From: DAHUYF01 sp963838385
GTDB lineage: Bacteria; Pseudomonadota; Alphaproteobacteria; ATCC43930; CGMCC-115725
NCBI GenBank assembly: GCA_963838385.1
Contig: CAWIRE010000003.1
Location: 1-64,000 of the forward strand
Length of the DNA: 64,000 nt
Direction: 5' to 3'
Part shown: piece after piece, positions 45,692 through 55,145 of the stretch
How positions within the stretch are numbered: position 1 is the first letter of the stretch
Layout of the letters: each line of letters begins with the position of its first letter
Translations under genes and position numbers: made by a program
The notes under the pieces: generated by a model
Told to the model about the DNA's origin: nothing
What the model saw: the letters and a program-made list of their open reading frames with translations, nothing else
Database searches by the model: none

Positions 45692-47019
45692 GGGCTCGCG
45701 GGCGCGATCGCGGCGCCGAGGCGGTTCATGGCGGCGACGAAATCCGGAAAGCTGGTGGCGATGGTATCGCCGTCATCGACCCGCACCGGCCGCCGCGCCG
45801 CCATGCCCAGCACCAGGAACGCCATGGCGATGCGGTGGTCGAGCCGGGTGGCGATGTCGGCGCCGCCCGGCGGCGGCCCGCCCAACCCCTCGACCGTCAG
45901 CGTGTCGCCCGAGACCGTCACCGCGACGCCGCAGGCGGCGAGGCCCTGGGCGATGGCGCCGAGCCGGTCGCTCTCCTTGACGCGCAGCTCGCCCAGACCG
46001 TGCATCACCGTGCGGCCCCGGGCGAAGGCGGCGGCGACGGCGAGGATCGGATATTCATCGATCATGCGCGGGGCGCGCTCGGCCGGCACCTCGACGCCGC
46101 TGAGCGCGCTCGCGCGAACGGCGAGATCGGCCACCGGCTCGCCGGCCGCCATGCGCTCATTGCCGAAATCGATCGCGGCGCCCATTTCGCGCAGGGTCTC
46201 GTAGAGCCCCGTGCGCAGCGGGTTGACGCCGACCCCCTCGATCACCACTTCCGAGGCCGGCAGCAGCAGCGCGGCGACGGTGGGGAAGGCGGCCGAGGAG
46301 GGATCGCCCGGCACGACGAGATCGGCGGCGCTGAGCTCGGGCTGGCCTTTGAGGGTGATGCGGCGGCCGCCATCCGGCTCTTCGACGGTGTCGACCGCGG
46401 CGCCGAAATGGCGAAGCATGCGTTCGCTGTGGTCGCGCGTCGGCTGCGGCTCGATCACGCTGGTCTCGCCCGGCGCGTTGAGCCCGGCCAGCAGCACGGC
46501 CGATTTGACCTGCGCCGAGGCGACGGGGAGGCGGTAAGCGATGGGCAGAGGCGAGGACGCGCCGATGACCGCGAGCGGCATACGCCCGCCATCGCGGGCG
46601 ATGATGCGCGCGCCGATGAGCTCGAGCGGAGCCGCGACGCGCGCCATCGGCCGGCGCCTGAGCGAGGCGTCGCCGGTGAAGAAGGCGGTGATGGGGTGGC
46701 TTGCGATCAGCCCCATCAGCAGCCGCGCGCCGGTGCCGGAATTGCCGAGATCGAGCACGTCCTGCGGCTCGGCGAGAGCGCCCAGCCCGACGCCGTCGAT
46801 GGTCCAGCCGCCCTGGCCGTCGCGCGCGATGCCGGCACCGAGCGCGCCCATGGCGGCGGCGGTGCGCAGCACGTCATCGCCTTCGAGCAGCCCGCGCACG
46901 CGCGTGCGGCCGATGGCGAGCGCGCCCAGGATGAGGGCGCGATGCGATACCGATTTGTCGCCGGGCGCGACCAGCCGGCCGTTCAGCGCCGCGGCGGTTC
47001 CCGAGGTAAGAGGCGTCAC
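45688..47019 (-). CDS. aroA: 3-phosphoshikimate 1-carboxyvinyltransferase (EPSP synthase)
   Basis: A 443-residue shikimate-pathway enzyme. GDKSVSHRALILGALA, LDLGNSGTGARLLMGL, ASAQVKSAVLLAGLNAPG and the C-terminal RVKESDRLGAI and DHRIAMAFLVLG are all present; the GNSGTGAR form is of the class II, bacterial type. The start is taken as GTG 47019 (VTPLTSGTAAALNG), because upstream residues are Pro/Arg-rich and unconserved in look. It is coupled to cmk by a four-base overlap. Confidence 0.95.
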   Translation of the reverse strand: MTPLTSGTAAALNGRLVAPGDKSVSHRALILGALAIGRTRVRGLLEGDDVLRTAAAMGALGAGIARDGQGGWTIDGVGLGALAEPQDVLDLGNSGTGARLLMGLIASHPITAFFTGDASLRRRPMARVAAPLELIGARIIARDGGRMPLAVIGASSPLPIAYRLPVASAQVKSAVLLAGLNAPGETSVIEPQPTRDHSERMLRHFGAAVDTVEEPDGGRRITLKGQPELSAADLVVPGDPSSAAFPTVAALLLPASEVVIEGVGVNPLRTGLYETLREMGAAIDFGNERMAAGEPVADLAVRASALSGVEVPAERAPRMIDEYPILAVAAAFARGRTVMHGLGELRVKESDRLGAIAQGLAACGVAVTVSGDTLTVEGLGGPPPGGADIATRLDHRIAMAFLVLGMAARRPVRVDDGDTIATSFPDFVAAMNRLGAAIAPASP

Positions 47020-47182
47020 AGGTGTCTCGTCATGTGCGCGGCAAGCTCTAGCACAAGCGGGCGGCGGCACAAATGGCCGGGCATCCGGCCGTGGCATCGG
47101 GGGCAGTCGATGATTTTGCTTTTGACAGCGGTGGCGCGATCATGGCAATTGGCCGGCCACCGCGCGACAACGGAGGCGGTTG

Positions 47183-47569
47183 ATGGTTAAGGCGGAATGG
47201 GGAACGAAGCGCATCTGCCCGAGCTGCGGCGCGCGCTATTACGACCTGCATCGCGAGCCCGTGATGTGCCCGAAATGCGGCGCGGCCTACGATCCCGAGA
47301 CCCTGACGAAGACGCGGCGGACGAAGGTGATCGCCGCCCCCGAGGAGCCGATCGAGCCGATGGCCGACGAGGAGATCGACACCGACATCGCCGCCGAGGA
47401 GGGCGAGGCCGAGGAAGAGGCCGAGGAGATCCCGGTCGAGGGCGCGGAGGCGGCCGAGGCCGAGGAGGAAGAGGAGGAGGAAGTCATCGAGGACGCCTCC
47501 GAGCTCGGCGAGGACGAGGATGACATGGCCGAGGTGATCGAGAACGTCGAGGACGACGAGGAGCGCTGA
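47183..47569 (+). CDS. TIGR02300 family protein, zinc-ribbon and acidic tail
   Basis: A 128-residue alphaproteobacterial protein. Residues of about 1-45 form a zinc-ribbon (RICPSCGARYYDLHREPVMCPKCGAAYDPE). The rest is strongly acidic, with runs of Glu. GGAGG precedes ATG 47183. It is divergent from aroA, a common arrangement. The function is unknown; the family is confined to alphaproteobacteria. Confidence 0.93.
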   Translation: MVKAEWGTKRICPSCGARYYDLHREPVMCPKCGAAYDPETLTKTRRTKVIAAPEEPIEPMADEEIDTDIAAEEGEAEEEAEEIPVEGAEAAEAEEEEEEEVIEDASELGEDEDDMAEVIENVEDDEER

Positions 47570-47663
47570 GCCGCGTTTTGCGCTTGCAGACGGGCACGGC
47601 GGGTCGCTAATTTCCGCTCCCGCGCCGCGCGGCATCGCGCTAAACTGTGCGACGCGGCCTTTT

Positions 47664-47739
47664 GGGGTCATAGCTCAGTTGGGAGAGCGCCGCAATGGCA
47701 TTGCGGAGGTCGGCGGTTCGAACCCGCCTGGCTCCACCA
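47664..47739 (+). tRNA. tRNA-Ala (anticodon GGC)
   Basis: A 76-base cloverleaf: acceptor GGGGTCA paired with TGGCTCC (one G-T and one T-G wobble), D arm TAGCTCAGTTGGGAGAGC, anticodon stem CCGCA/TGCGG with loop ATGGCAT giving anticodon GGC, and the T arm GGCGGTTCGAACCCGCC. The CCA end is encoded. It reads GCC and GCT alanine codons, which are abundant in this GC-rich genome. Confidence 0.97.
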
Positions 47740-47747
47740 GATCAGTC

Positions 47748-47777
47748 AAGGGCCTAGCCGGAAACGGCTAGGCCCTT
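47748..47777. terminator. Perfect hairpin after tRNA-Ala
   Basis: AAGGGCCTAGCCG-GAAA-CGGCTAGGCCCTT is a 13-base-pair stem with a GNRA loop, starting eight bases after the tRNA CCA end. It probably terminates the tRNA transcript and, in the other direction, that of the convergent PEBP gene. Confidence 0.7.
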
Positions 47778-47796
47778 GGCGCTTCTGGTGCCGGTC

Positions 47797-48360
47797 TTAC
47801 TTCGGCCGGCCGTAGGTGGCGACGATCCTGGCCTTGGCCAGGGTGTGGAAGTGGAGGTTGAAGCCCACGACCGCGGCCGAGGTGTCGGCATTGGCGTCGA
47901 TGTGATCGATGTCGACCGCGAAGACCGTGAAGATGTAGTGGTGCGGCTTGTCGCCCTTGGGCGGGCAGGGGCCGCCCCAGCCGGGGATGCCGTAATCGGT
48001 GCGGCTCTGCACCGCGCCCGCCGGCATGAGATTGGCTTTCAGGTCGCCGGCGTTCTTGGGCACGGCGGTGGTGCTGGCCGGGATGTTGAACACCACCCAG
48101 TGCCAGAAGCCGCTGCCGGTCGGCGCGTCGGGATCGTAGACGGTGATGGCGAAGCTCTTGGTGCCCGCCGGCGCGCCCTTCCAGCTGAGCGCCGGCGAGA
48201 TGTTCTTGCCGGTGCAGCCGAAGCTGTTGAAGACCTGCTCGATATTGACGGTCCCGTGATTCTTGACATCGGGGCTGCTCAGGCTCAGCGCGCTCGCCGT
48301 GCCGCTGACGCACAGGCTGAGCGCCAGGCCGGCGGCCATGGTCGCCACTTTCCAGATCAT
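47797..48360 (-). CDS. YbhB/YbcL family Raf kinase inhibitor-like (PEBP) protein, exported
   Basis: A 187-residue protein with a signal peptide (MAAGLALSLCVSGTASA) and the PEBP fold: NISPALSWKGAPAGTKSFAITVYDPDAPTGSGFWHWVVFNIPA and GGPCPPKGDKPHHYIFTVFAVD, which form the anion pocket. Function in bacteria is unclear. It is convergent with tRNA-Ala and divergent from the small heat-shock gene. Confidence 0.93.
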   Translation of the reverse strand: MIWKVATMAAGLALSLCVSGTASALSLSSPDVKNHGTVNIEQVFNSFGCTGKNISPALSWKGAPAGTKSFAITVYDPDAPTGSGFWHWVVFNIPASTTAVPKNAGDLKANLMPAGAVQSRTDYGIPGWGGPCPPKGDKPHHYIFTVFAVDIDHIDANADTSAAVVGFNLHFHTLAKARIVATYGRPK

Positions 48361-48633
48361 GCTTTCCCTCCCATTGGCGTCGCTGGGACAGTCCGCCGCT
48401 TGGCAATGTGCCGGGCCTTCCCCCAGTGGGCAGAGCATAGGTGTGGCGCCAAACCAGCGTCAACCGGCGATCCGGCCCCGGCCGTGCTTTTCCCGCGGAT
48501 TTCCGGGGTTTTCCCGGGGCTTGATGGCTGCTCGGCCACACCCCACATTTATTGCGGCGATGCCGTGGGGATCGCCAGGATTGCATGGGGCGCCGTTTCG
48601 GGCCCACTGGACTCGCTCGCCCGAGGAGGTCAG

Positions 48634-49095
48634 ATGTCGCGTCTATCGCTGTTCAATTCGCCGCTGCTCTTGGGATTCGATCATTTCGAGCGGGCGCTCG
48701 ACCGCGTCAACAAAGCCGGCGCCGACGGCTATCCCCCCTACAATGTCGAGCAGACCGGCGAGAACAGCCTGCGCATCACCCTGGCCGTTGCCGGCTTCGC
48801 CATGGGCGACCTCACCATCCAGGTCGAGGACAACCAGCTCGTCGTGCGCGGCCGCCAGGCCGACGATAAGGACCGCGTCTATCTCCATCGCGGCATTGCC
48901 GCGCGCCAGTTCCAGCGCTCCTTCGTGCTCGCCGACGGCATCGAGGTGGCGGGCGCCTGGCTCGACAACGGGCTCTTGAACATCGACCTCATCCGTCGCG
49001 TCATCGAGCAGAAGGTGCGCACGGTCGAGATCCGCAACATGGGCAAGCCGATGCGCCAGGCGGTCGAGCAGGCCGCCGACAAGGACCCGGCCTGA
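48634..49095 (+). CDS. Hsp20/alpha-crystallin family small heat-shock protein
   Basis: A 153-residue holdase chaperone. The N-terminal LSLFNSPLLLGFDHFERALDRV is of IbpA type, then the alpha-crystallin domain PPYNVEQTGENSLRITLAVAGF to WLDNGLLNIDLIRR. GAGGAGG lies upstream of ATG 48634. The short leader shows no obvious RNA thermometer, but a sigma-32 promoter was not searched for in detail. DUF1150 follows on the same strand, the usual alphaproteobacterial neighbour. Confidence 0.93.
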   Translation: MSRLSLFNSPLLLGFDHFERALDRVNKAGADGYPPYNVEQTGENSLRITLAVAGFAMGDLTIQVEDNQLVVRGRQADDKDRVYLHRGIAARQFQRSFVLADGIEVAGAWLDNGLLNIDLIRRVIEQKVRTVEIRNMGKPMRQAVEQAADKDPA

Positions 49096-49172
49096 ACGCC
49101 CGGCAAATCGGGGAGGAGAAGGATAGGGACGACGCCGCACCGGCTCTCGGGGGCGTCGCGAAAGGTGACATC

Positions 49173-49391
49173 ATGAACGAGATCGAGAAGCTGCGCTTCA
49201 TCACCCCCAAGGAATTCGCCCTGCTGGGCATGCAGGATCTGGCCTACATCAAGCGCGTCGCCGGCAGCGACGGCGTCGTGGGCTTCGCCGTCCACGCCGC
49301 CGACGGCACGCCGGTGGCGCTGCTGCCCGACCGCGAAGTGGCCTTCGCCACCGTCCGCCAGCACGATCTGGAGCCCGTCAGCGTCCACTGA
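49173..49391 (+). CDS. DUF1150 family protein
   Basis: A 72-residue alphaproteobacterial protein: ITPKEFALLGMQDLAYIKRV, then VGFAVHAADGTPVALLPDREVAFATVRQHDLEPVSVH. The family has no proven role, and regularly follows a small heat-shock gene, so a stress link is inferred. It is probably co-transcribed with hsp20, which ends 77 bases upstream. An intrinsic terminator follows at 49413. Confidence 0.93.
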   Translation: MNEIEKLRFITPKEFALLGMQDLAYIKRVAGSDGVVGFAVHAADGTPVALLPDREVAFATVRQHDLEPVSVH

Positions 49392-49412
49392 GCGGCCTTG
49401 CCGCGCCGAAAG

Positions 49413-49439
49413 GGGGCGGGACCCGAACGGTCCCGCCCC
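49413..49439 (+). terminator. Rho-independent terminator of hsp20-DUF1150
   Basis: GGGGCGGGACC (49413-49423), loop CGAAC, GGTCCCGCCCC (49429-49439) is an 11-base-pair GC-rich stem followed by CGCGTTTT, 21 bases after the DUF1150 stop. Confidence 0.8.
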
Positions 49440-49639
49440 TCGCGTTTTCCGGCGACCCCCAGCATCTGGTCCGGGTTCCCCGAACGTCCCGCGCCCGAAC
49501 TCGGGGGGCCCTACCACATCTTGATATTTCTGGGCTTTTGCGCCTTTCGCAGGCGGATCGGCCACAGCATCTTGGGCGAGTCGCGGAACGTCCCGGGCCC
49601 AACTCGCCGCGCGCGACTAGATCTAGGGGGGCGAGCCGC

Positions 49640-50104
49640 TCAGGCGGCGTGGCTGGCGGCGCGGTCGGTGAGTAGCGCGTAAAGCGCGTCGGCGCGGTCG
49701 GTGCCGCGCAGCTTGTCGCAGATCGCCTTGTCGCGCAGCAGGCGGGAAATGCGCGCCAGCGCCTTCAGATGATCGGCGCCCGAATTGGCCGGGGTCAGCA
49801 GCAGGAAGATGAGATCGACCGGCTGGTTGTCGATCGCCTCGAAATCGATGGGTTTTTCCAGCCGGGCGAACAGCGCGTGGATCTTCGGCAGATCGGGCAT
49901 GCGCCCATGCGGGATGGCGGTGCCGTGGCCGATGCCCGTGGTGCCGAGCCGCTCGCGCTCCAGCAGCACGTCGAGCACGGCGCGCTCGGGCTTGCCGGCG
50001 AGCTGGGCGGCGCGCTTGGCCAGTTCCTGCAGCGCCTGGCGCTTGTTGGCGGCGCGCAGATTGGCGACGACGCCGTTGGGCTGAAGGATATCGATGATGT
50101 CCAT
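49640..50104 (-). CDS. ptsN: PTS IIA-like nitrogen regulatory protein
   Basis: A 154-residue EIIA-Ntr protein. The phosphorylated histidine is in GIGHGTAIPHGRMP, with the PTS2 fold ALFARLEKPIDFEAIDNQPVDLIFLLLTP. It takes phosphate from the Ntr PTS and modulates sigma-54-linked and potassium control. Its ATG overlaps the hpf stop by one base (TGATG). It is the last gene of the rpoN-hpf-ptsN unit. Confidence 0.96.
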   Translation of the reverse strand: MDIIDILQPNGVVANLRAANKRQALQELAKRAAQLAGKPERAVLDVLLERERLGTTGIGHGTAIPHGRMPDLPKIHALFARLEKPIDFEAIDNQPVDLIFLLLTPANSGADHLKALARISRLLRDKAICDKLRGTDRADALYALLTDRAASHAA

Positions 50105-50721
50105 CAGGAGGCCCTGCCTCTCTCGGCACGGCGGGAAACGGCGCCGAGATCGGGATCGATCCAGCCGACATTGCCGTCGCGGCGGCGATAGACCAGGTTG
50201 AGGGTGCCGCGGGCGCTGTTGCGGAACAGCAGCACCGGCAGATCGGCGAGGTCGAGCCGCATCACCGCCTCGCTGACGGTAAGCTGCGGGATGGCGGTGC
50301 GCATTTCAGCGATGACCAGCGGCTGCTCGCCGCCGTCTCCGCCCTCGCCTGACGGCGCCTCGTCGCTCTCGGCGGCGAGCACGTAGTCGATCGCCTCCTC
50401 GGGCTCGGCCTCGCGCTTTGAATATTTGTGGTGGTTGCGCAGCCGCCGCTTGTAGCGCCGGAGCTGCTTTTCCAGCCGCTCTGCCGCATCGTCGAAGGCG
50501 GCATAGGCGTCGGCCGCTTGGCCGTGGCACTGCACGCTGAGGCCGCGGCCGGCATGGAGGAGGATGTCCGACAGGAAGAGATGCCGCTCATGGCAGAACA
50601 CGACATGCGCCTCGATCGCCTTGCCGAAATACTTCTCGGCGATCGCCGCCGTCGCCGCCTCCGCGTGGCTGCGCAGGGAGTCCCCGACATCCATCTGCTT
50701 GCCCGTGACGGTGACCTGCAT
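50104..50721 (-). CDS. hpf: Long-form ribosome hibernation promoting factor
   Basis: A 205-residue protein with an N-terminal S30AE/YfiA domain (MQVTVTGKQMDVGDSLRSHAEAATAAIAEKYFGKAIEAHVVF, residues 1-105) and a C-terminal dimerisation domain (MRTAIPQLTVSEAVMRLDLADLPVLLFRNSARGTLNLVYRRRDGNVGWIDP). This long form pairs ribosomes as 100S dimers in starvation. ATG 50721 is chosen on family start. Usual place between rpoN and ptsN. Confidence 0.96.
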   Translation of the reverse strand: MQVTVTGKQMDVGDSLRSHAEAATAAIAEKYFGKAIEAHVVFCHERHLFLSDILLHAGRGLSVQCHGQAADAYAAFDDAAERLEKQLRRYKRRLRNHHKYSKREAEPEEAIDYVLAAESDEAPSGEGGDGGEQPLVIAEMRTAIPQLTVSEAVMRLDLADLPVLLFRNSARGTLNLVYRRRDGNVGWIDPDLGAVSRRAERGRAS

Positions 50722-50850
50722 GGCTCCTACCGGACCCAACAACTGTCAGGAACGCCTGTGGTACGCCGGCCCTCCCCGGGCGGGCCACCTTATGGACCCG
50801 GCTCCGCCGGGGTGTCAAGCCGCCTCTCCGTTACAGCGTCAGCGACGCCG

Positions 50851-52294
50851 TCACAGCGTCAGCGAGCGCTCGCGCCGGCGCTGCACCGAAGAGGGTATGC
50901 GCATCGCCTCGCGGTATTTGGCCACCGTGCGCCGGGCGATGTCGATGCCCTCCTTGAGCAGGATCTCGACGATCCGGTCATCGGAGAGAACGTCGGCGGC
51001 CTCGCCATCGATCAGCGCCTTGATGCGGAAGCGCACCGCCTCGGCCGACAGCGCCTCGCCGCCGCTCGCCGCGGCGATGGCCGCGGTGAAGAAGTATTTG
51101 AGCTCATAGATGCCGCGCGGGGTCGCCATGTATTTGTTCGAGGTGACGCGGCTCACCGTGCTCTCATGCATCTCGATCGCCGCGGCGATGTCGCGCAGCA
51201 CCAGCGGCCGCAGATGCTGCACGCCATGGCGGAAGAAGCCTTCCTGCTGGCGCACGATCTCGGTGGAGACCTTGAGGATGGTGGTGGCGCGCTGATGCAG
51301 CGCCTTCACCAGCCAGTTGGCCTGCTGGTAGCGCTCGGCGAGATAATCCTTGTCCGCTTTGCTGCGGGCCGCGCCCGACACTTCGGCGTAATAGCGGTTG
51401 TTGACCAGGACGCGCGGCAGCGTGTCGCTGTTGAGCTCGATGGCAAAGCCTGCGCCTTGCGGCCGCACCAGCACGTCGGGCACCACCGGCTCGGCGGCAG
51501 CCTGGTCGAAGGCGAGGCCCGGCTTGGGGTTGAGCGCCTTGAGCTCGGCGATCATGTCGCTGAGATCCTCGGCGTCGATGCCGCACAGCTTCATCAGCGC
51601 CTGCCCGTCGCGGCTCGCGAGCAGCGGCAGATTGTCGATGAGCGCGCGCATCGCCGGATCGAGCCGGTCGCGGTCCTCGAGCTGGAGCGCCAGGCATTCG
51701 GCGAGGTCGCGCGCGAACACGCCAGGCGGATCGAAGCGCTGCATCAGCTTGAGCGTGGCCTCGACCCGCGCCTCGGCGCAGCCGAGGCGCTCCGCGACCT
51801 CGGCGAGGGCGCCCTGCAGATAACCGGCATCGTCGACCATGTCGACGAGATGCGCGCCGATGACGCGGTCGACGGGATCGGCGAGATCGACCGAGAGCTG
51901 CGCCAGCAGATGGTCGCGCAAGGTGGTGGGGCGGCTCAGCGTCTGGTCGAGCCCGGGCAGCGTCTCGCCCGATTGCGGACTTCGCCAGGCGGCTCTGCCA
52001 GGCGGCGGGGTCGCCGGCGAGGTCGAGATTGCCTTCGCCCTCGCTCCCCGCCGTCTCCTGCCAGCGCTCGATGTCCTCGACCTCCTCGGCCGTGGCGGCG
52101 GGCTCGGGGGCCTCGCTGGCGCCTTCGGCAGGGGCGTCGTCGCGCTCCAGCAAGGGGTTCTGCTCGAGCTCGCCCTCGATGAAGGCGGAGAGCTCCATGT
52201 TGGAGAGCTGCAGCAGCTTGATCGCCTGCTGCAGCTGCGGCGTCATGACGAGCGCCTGGGTCTGGCGGAGATCGAGCCTCTGGGAAAGCGCCAT
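50851..52294 (-). CDS. rpoN: RNA polymerase sigma-54 factor (apparent frame break)
   Basis: A sigma-54 factor. The N-terminal activator-interaction region is intact (MALSQRLDLRQTQALVMTPQLQQAIKLLQLSNMELSAFIEGELEQNPLLE), followed by an acidic region II. The frame breaks near 51971-51976 (GCAATCGGGC). The other frame carries the core-binding domain (GLDQTLSRPTTLRDHLLAQL), the helix-turn-helix region and the RpoN box (RRTVAKYREAMRIPSS) to a stop at 50851. One extra base, or two missing, explains it. With both halves full length and the operon intact, sequence error is likelier than gene loss. Confidence 0.9.
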
Positions 52295-52525
52295 GATGGG
52301 AGGCTTATAGCCCGAAGCGGGTCATGACTGCAAATATCGGGCCAAGTCCTTGACGGACGGTTAAGTGGTTGAAGGAACGCCGCTTGCGTGCGCCTTCGGC
52401 GGCCGCGCGATATTGCCGCGGGAGAAAGAAGCCACGGGAATTCAAGGCTTTTTAACCAAATGGGCTTATCCCCTCGAGAGCGCAACGCGCCGGCGCGTCC
52501 GGCGGCAGGGAGAGTGCAAACGTCG

Positions 52526-53752
52526 ATGGATAGCGGCGCGCCCGTGGGCGACGAGGACAAGCGGGCAACGCCGATCGGCGTCGCCAAGCTGTCGCGGATG
52601 ATGTTCGAGGGCCAGGATCTGACGCCGCTCTGGCGCGACCTCATCGGCAAATACATCTACGAGCGCGAAGACGCCGCGGCACTGATGGATCTCGCCACCG
52701 TCGAGCAACTCTTCGGCAATCTCGAGGACGGGCTCGCGCGCCAGGCGGACGCGCTGGCGATCGCGTGCCTCTACCGCTCGCCCTGCGCCGCCGCGGTGCC
52801 GGGGCTCCGGCTGCTCGCCTTCGCCGCGCCCGGCGATCTCGGCACCAACACGCCGCTCGAATTCCTGCTCGAAGGCTCGGACGTGGCGCTCGAGACGCTC
52901 TATGTCGTCCCGGGCCAGGAGCTGCCGCAGGCGATCCCCGAGCACAACGTCGCCTTCTGCGCCGTCGGCGAATCCGACGACAATTTGCCGGTCCTCGCCG
53001 CGATCGAGCGGCTGGCCTCGAGCTGGCCGCGCCCGGTGCTGAACCGCCCCGACCGCGTGCGGCAGCTGTCGCGCGAGCGGCTCTTTGCGCTGCTCGAAGG
53101 CGCGCCGGGCCTCTGCATGCCGATGACGCTGCGGGTCGACCGCACCAGCCTGCAGCGCCTCGGCGCGGGCGCGGTGGCGATCGGCGACCTGCTGCCCGAT
53201 GGCGGCTTCCCGCTGATCGTGCGCCCGGTCGGCTCGCATGCCGGGCGCGGCCTGCAAAAGCTCGACGCCGCGGCGGCGCTGCCGGCCTATCTCGCCGAGC
53301 GCGGCGAGGCGGAGTTCTACATCTCGCGCTTCGTCGACTACAGCGGCGCCGACGGCCTCTTCCGCAAGTACCGCATCGCCTTCATCGACGGCGTCCCCTA
53401 TGCCTGCCACATGGCGATCGCGGAGCAGTGGATGATCTACTATCTCAACGCCAACATGCGGGCGAGCGCCGCCAAGCGCGCCGAAGAGGCGGCCTTCATG
53501 GCCGAGTTCGATACCGGCTTCGCCCGCCGCCATGGCGCGGCGCTCGCCGCCATCGCCGAGCGCCTCGGCCTCGATTATTTCGGCATCGACTGCGCCGACA
53601 CCCCGGACGGGCGGCTGCTGCTGTTCGAGGCGGACATCGCGATGATCGTGCACGCCATGGATAACGCCGAGATCTTCCCCTACAAGCGCCCGCAGATGCG
53701 CAAGGTGTTCGACGCGTTCTGCGCCCTGCTGCGCCGCAAGACCGCCGCCTGA
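52526..53752 (+). CDS. ATP-grasp domain protein of unknown function
   Basis: A 408-residue protein from ATG 52526; GTG 52514 is an alternative start. The N-terminal part is helical (MMFEGQDLTPLWRDLIGKYIYEREDAAALMDLATVEQLFGN). The ATP-grasp part includes FPLIVRPVGSHAGRGLQKLD, YISRFVDYSGADGLFRKYRI and LDYFGIDCADTPDGRLLLFEADIAMIVH, giving lysine-poor but plausible ATP and Mg2+ sites. Ligases of this fold join a carboxylate to an amine or thiol. The partner and substrate are unknown. It is divergent from rpoN, at the left end of the 10-kb block. Confidence 0.75.
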   Translation: MDSGAPVGDEDKRATPIGVAKLSRMMFEGQDLTPLWRDLIGKYIYEREDAAALMDLATVEQLFGNLEDGLARQADALAIACLYRSPCAAAVPGLRLLAFAAPGDLGTNTPLEFLLEGSDVALETLYVVPGQELPQAIPEHNVAFCAVGESDDNLPVLAAIERLASSWPRPVLNRPDRVRQLSRERLFALLEGAPGLCMPMTLRVDRTSLQRLGAGAVAIGDLLPDGGFPLIVRPVGSHAGRGLQKLDAAAALPAYLAERGEAEFYISRFVDYSGADGLFRKYRIAFIDGVPYACHMAIAEQWMIYYLNANMRASAAKRAEEAAFMAEFDTGFARRHGAALAAIAERLGLDYFGIDCADTPDGRLLLFEADIAMIVHAMDNAEIFPYKRPQMRKVFDAFCALLRRKTAA

Positions 53753-54036
53753 CGCGGCGGGGCCGCGGCCCCGCCGCCTCGCCCTCGCCTGCCAGGGCCG
53801 CGATACACCGGGAAGCGCTTGCGGGGCCCGGCATTTTCCCCGATTCGGTGGCAAGGCTGGCGCGGCGCCGGGCGAAACCGCGACCATCGGCCCCGCTGCG
53901 GCAAAAACGGCGATAATTTATTTTACATGGCAAAGTTTCTCGGCGGAGAATTGCCCCCGCCGGGCGGCAGGCGCTGTCCGGCGCAGGGCTGCGGGGCCGC
54001 GGGGCTCCGCTCGCCAGAAAGCAAGGGAGGCTGCCA

Positions 54037-55128
54037 ATGGTGCGTAGGGCTATGGCTGTGGGGGCTCTCGCCGCAGGCGCCTGGCTCGTCCTCGCCAATA
54101 CCGGCGACGACGCGCAGGCGCAGAGCAAGAAATGGTATCCGTTCATCGTCGAGGAGCATGATCCGCCCTTCAACATGGACGGCCCGAAATTCGCCAAGGA
54201 ATACACGCCCCTGGCGAAGGCGGACAAGAAGTGGAACATCTGCGTGTCCTTCCCGCATATGAAGGACGCCTATTGGCTCGCGGTCGATTACGGCGTCTCC
54301 CAGGAGGCGAAGGATCTCGGCGTCACCATGCATCTGGTCGAGGCCGGCGGCTACACCAACCTCAGCAAGCAGATCTCGCAGATCGAGGATTGCGTCGCCG
54401 GCGGGGCGCAGGCCGTGGTCATCGGCTCGATCTCGTTCGACGGACTCAACAAGACGGTCGAGACGCTGCGCGCCAAGAACATCCCGGTGATCGACGTGAT
54501 CAACGGCATCTCCTCGCCGCAGGTCAGCGCCAAGTCGCTCGTCTCGTTCAAGGAGATGGGCTACAACGCCGGCGCCTACATCGCCAAGCAGCATCCCAAG
54601 GGATCGGGCAAGGTGCAGGTGGCGTGGTTCCCGGGGCCGCCGGGCGCGGGCTGGGTCGAGGCCGGCAATAAGGGCTTCCTCGACGCGGTCAAGAACAGCG
54701 ACATCGAGGTCGTCGACACCAAGTATGGCGACACCGGCAAGGAGGTGCAGCTGAAGCTGGTCGAGGATTCGCTCCAGGCGCATCCCAACATCGCCTATAT
54801 CGTCGGCACCTCGCCGACGACGGAGGCGGCGGTGCAGCTGCTGCGCGAGCGCGGCCTCTCCGACAAGGTCAAGGTGCTGGCCTATTACTTCACCCCCGGC
54901 GTCTATCAGGACATCAAGCGCGGCCGCGTGCTGGCCGCGCCGACGGATTCGGCGGTGATCCAGGGCCGCGTCGCCATCGACCAGGCGGTGCGCATCCTCG
55001 AGGGCAAGCCCTACATGAAGCATGTCGGACCGAAGATCTACGTGATCGACAAGAGCAACATCAACAGCTTCGACTACGCCTCCTCGCTCGCGCCGGAGGA
55101 TTGGAAGCCGGTCTTCAACGTCAACTGA
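54037..55128 (+). CDS. TorT-like/ribose-type periplasmic binding protein
   Basis: A 363-residue binding protein with a signal peptide (MAVGALAAGAWLVLANTGDDAQAQ). KKWNICVSFPHMKDAYWLAVDYGVSQEAKDLGVTMHLVEAGGYTNLSKQISQIEDCVAGGAQAVVIGSISFDGL is close to TorT (the TMAO-sensing receptor) and to ribose-type receptors. Here no TorS/TorR pair is nearby; a ribose-type ATPase and permease follow directly, so it is probably the receptor of an importer. GGGAGG precedes the ATG, and an AT-rich patch at about 53912-53930 may be the promoter. Confidence 0.88.
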   Translation: MVRRAMAVGALAAGAWLVLANTGDDAQAQSKKWYPFIVEEHDPPFNMDGPKFAKEYTPLAKADKKWNICVSFPHMKDAYWLAVDYGVSQEAKDLGVTMHLVEAGGYTNLSKQISQIEDCVAGGAQAVVIGSISFDGLNKTVETLRAKNIPVIDVINGISSPQVSAKSLVSFKEMGYNAGAYIAKQHPKGSGKVQVAWFPGPPGAGWVEAGNKGFLDAVKNSDIEVVDTKYGDTGKEVQLKLVEDSLQAHPNIAYIVGTSPTTEAAVQLLRERGLSDKVKVLAYYFTPGVYQDIKRGRVLAAPTDSAVIQGRVAIDQAVRILEGKPYMKHVGPKIYVIDKSNINSFDYASSLAPEDWKPVFNVN

Positions 55129-55145
55129 ACCGGCAAGGCGGCGCG

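Noticed and set aside
43922..46204. A 760-codon open frame on the plus strand opposite rpsA, cmk and aroA
   Set aside because: It covers three certain genes on the other strand, is rich in Arg/Ala/Gly/Asp as antisense frames of GC-rich genes are, and matches no family.
47287..47526. Serine-rich 79-codon frame opposite the TIGR02300 gene
   Set aside because: It mirrors the Glu-rich tail of the plus-strand gene; serine runs are the expected antisense of GAG/GAA codons.
48361..48633. RNA thermometer before the small heat-shock gene
   Set aside because: The leader contains no clear ROSE-type pairing of the GGAGG with an upstream UYGCU segment that I could identify by eye.
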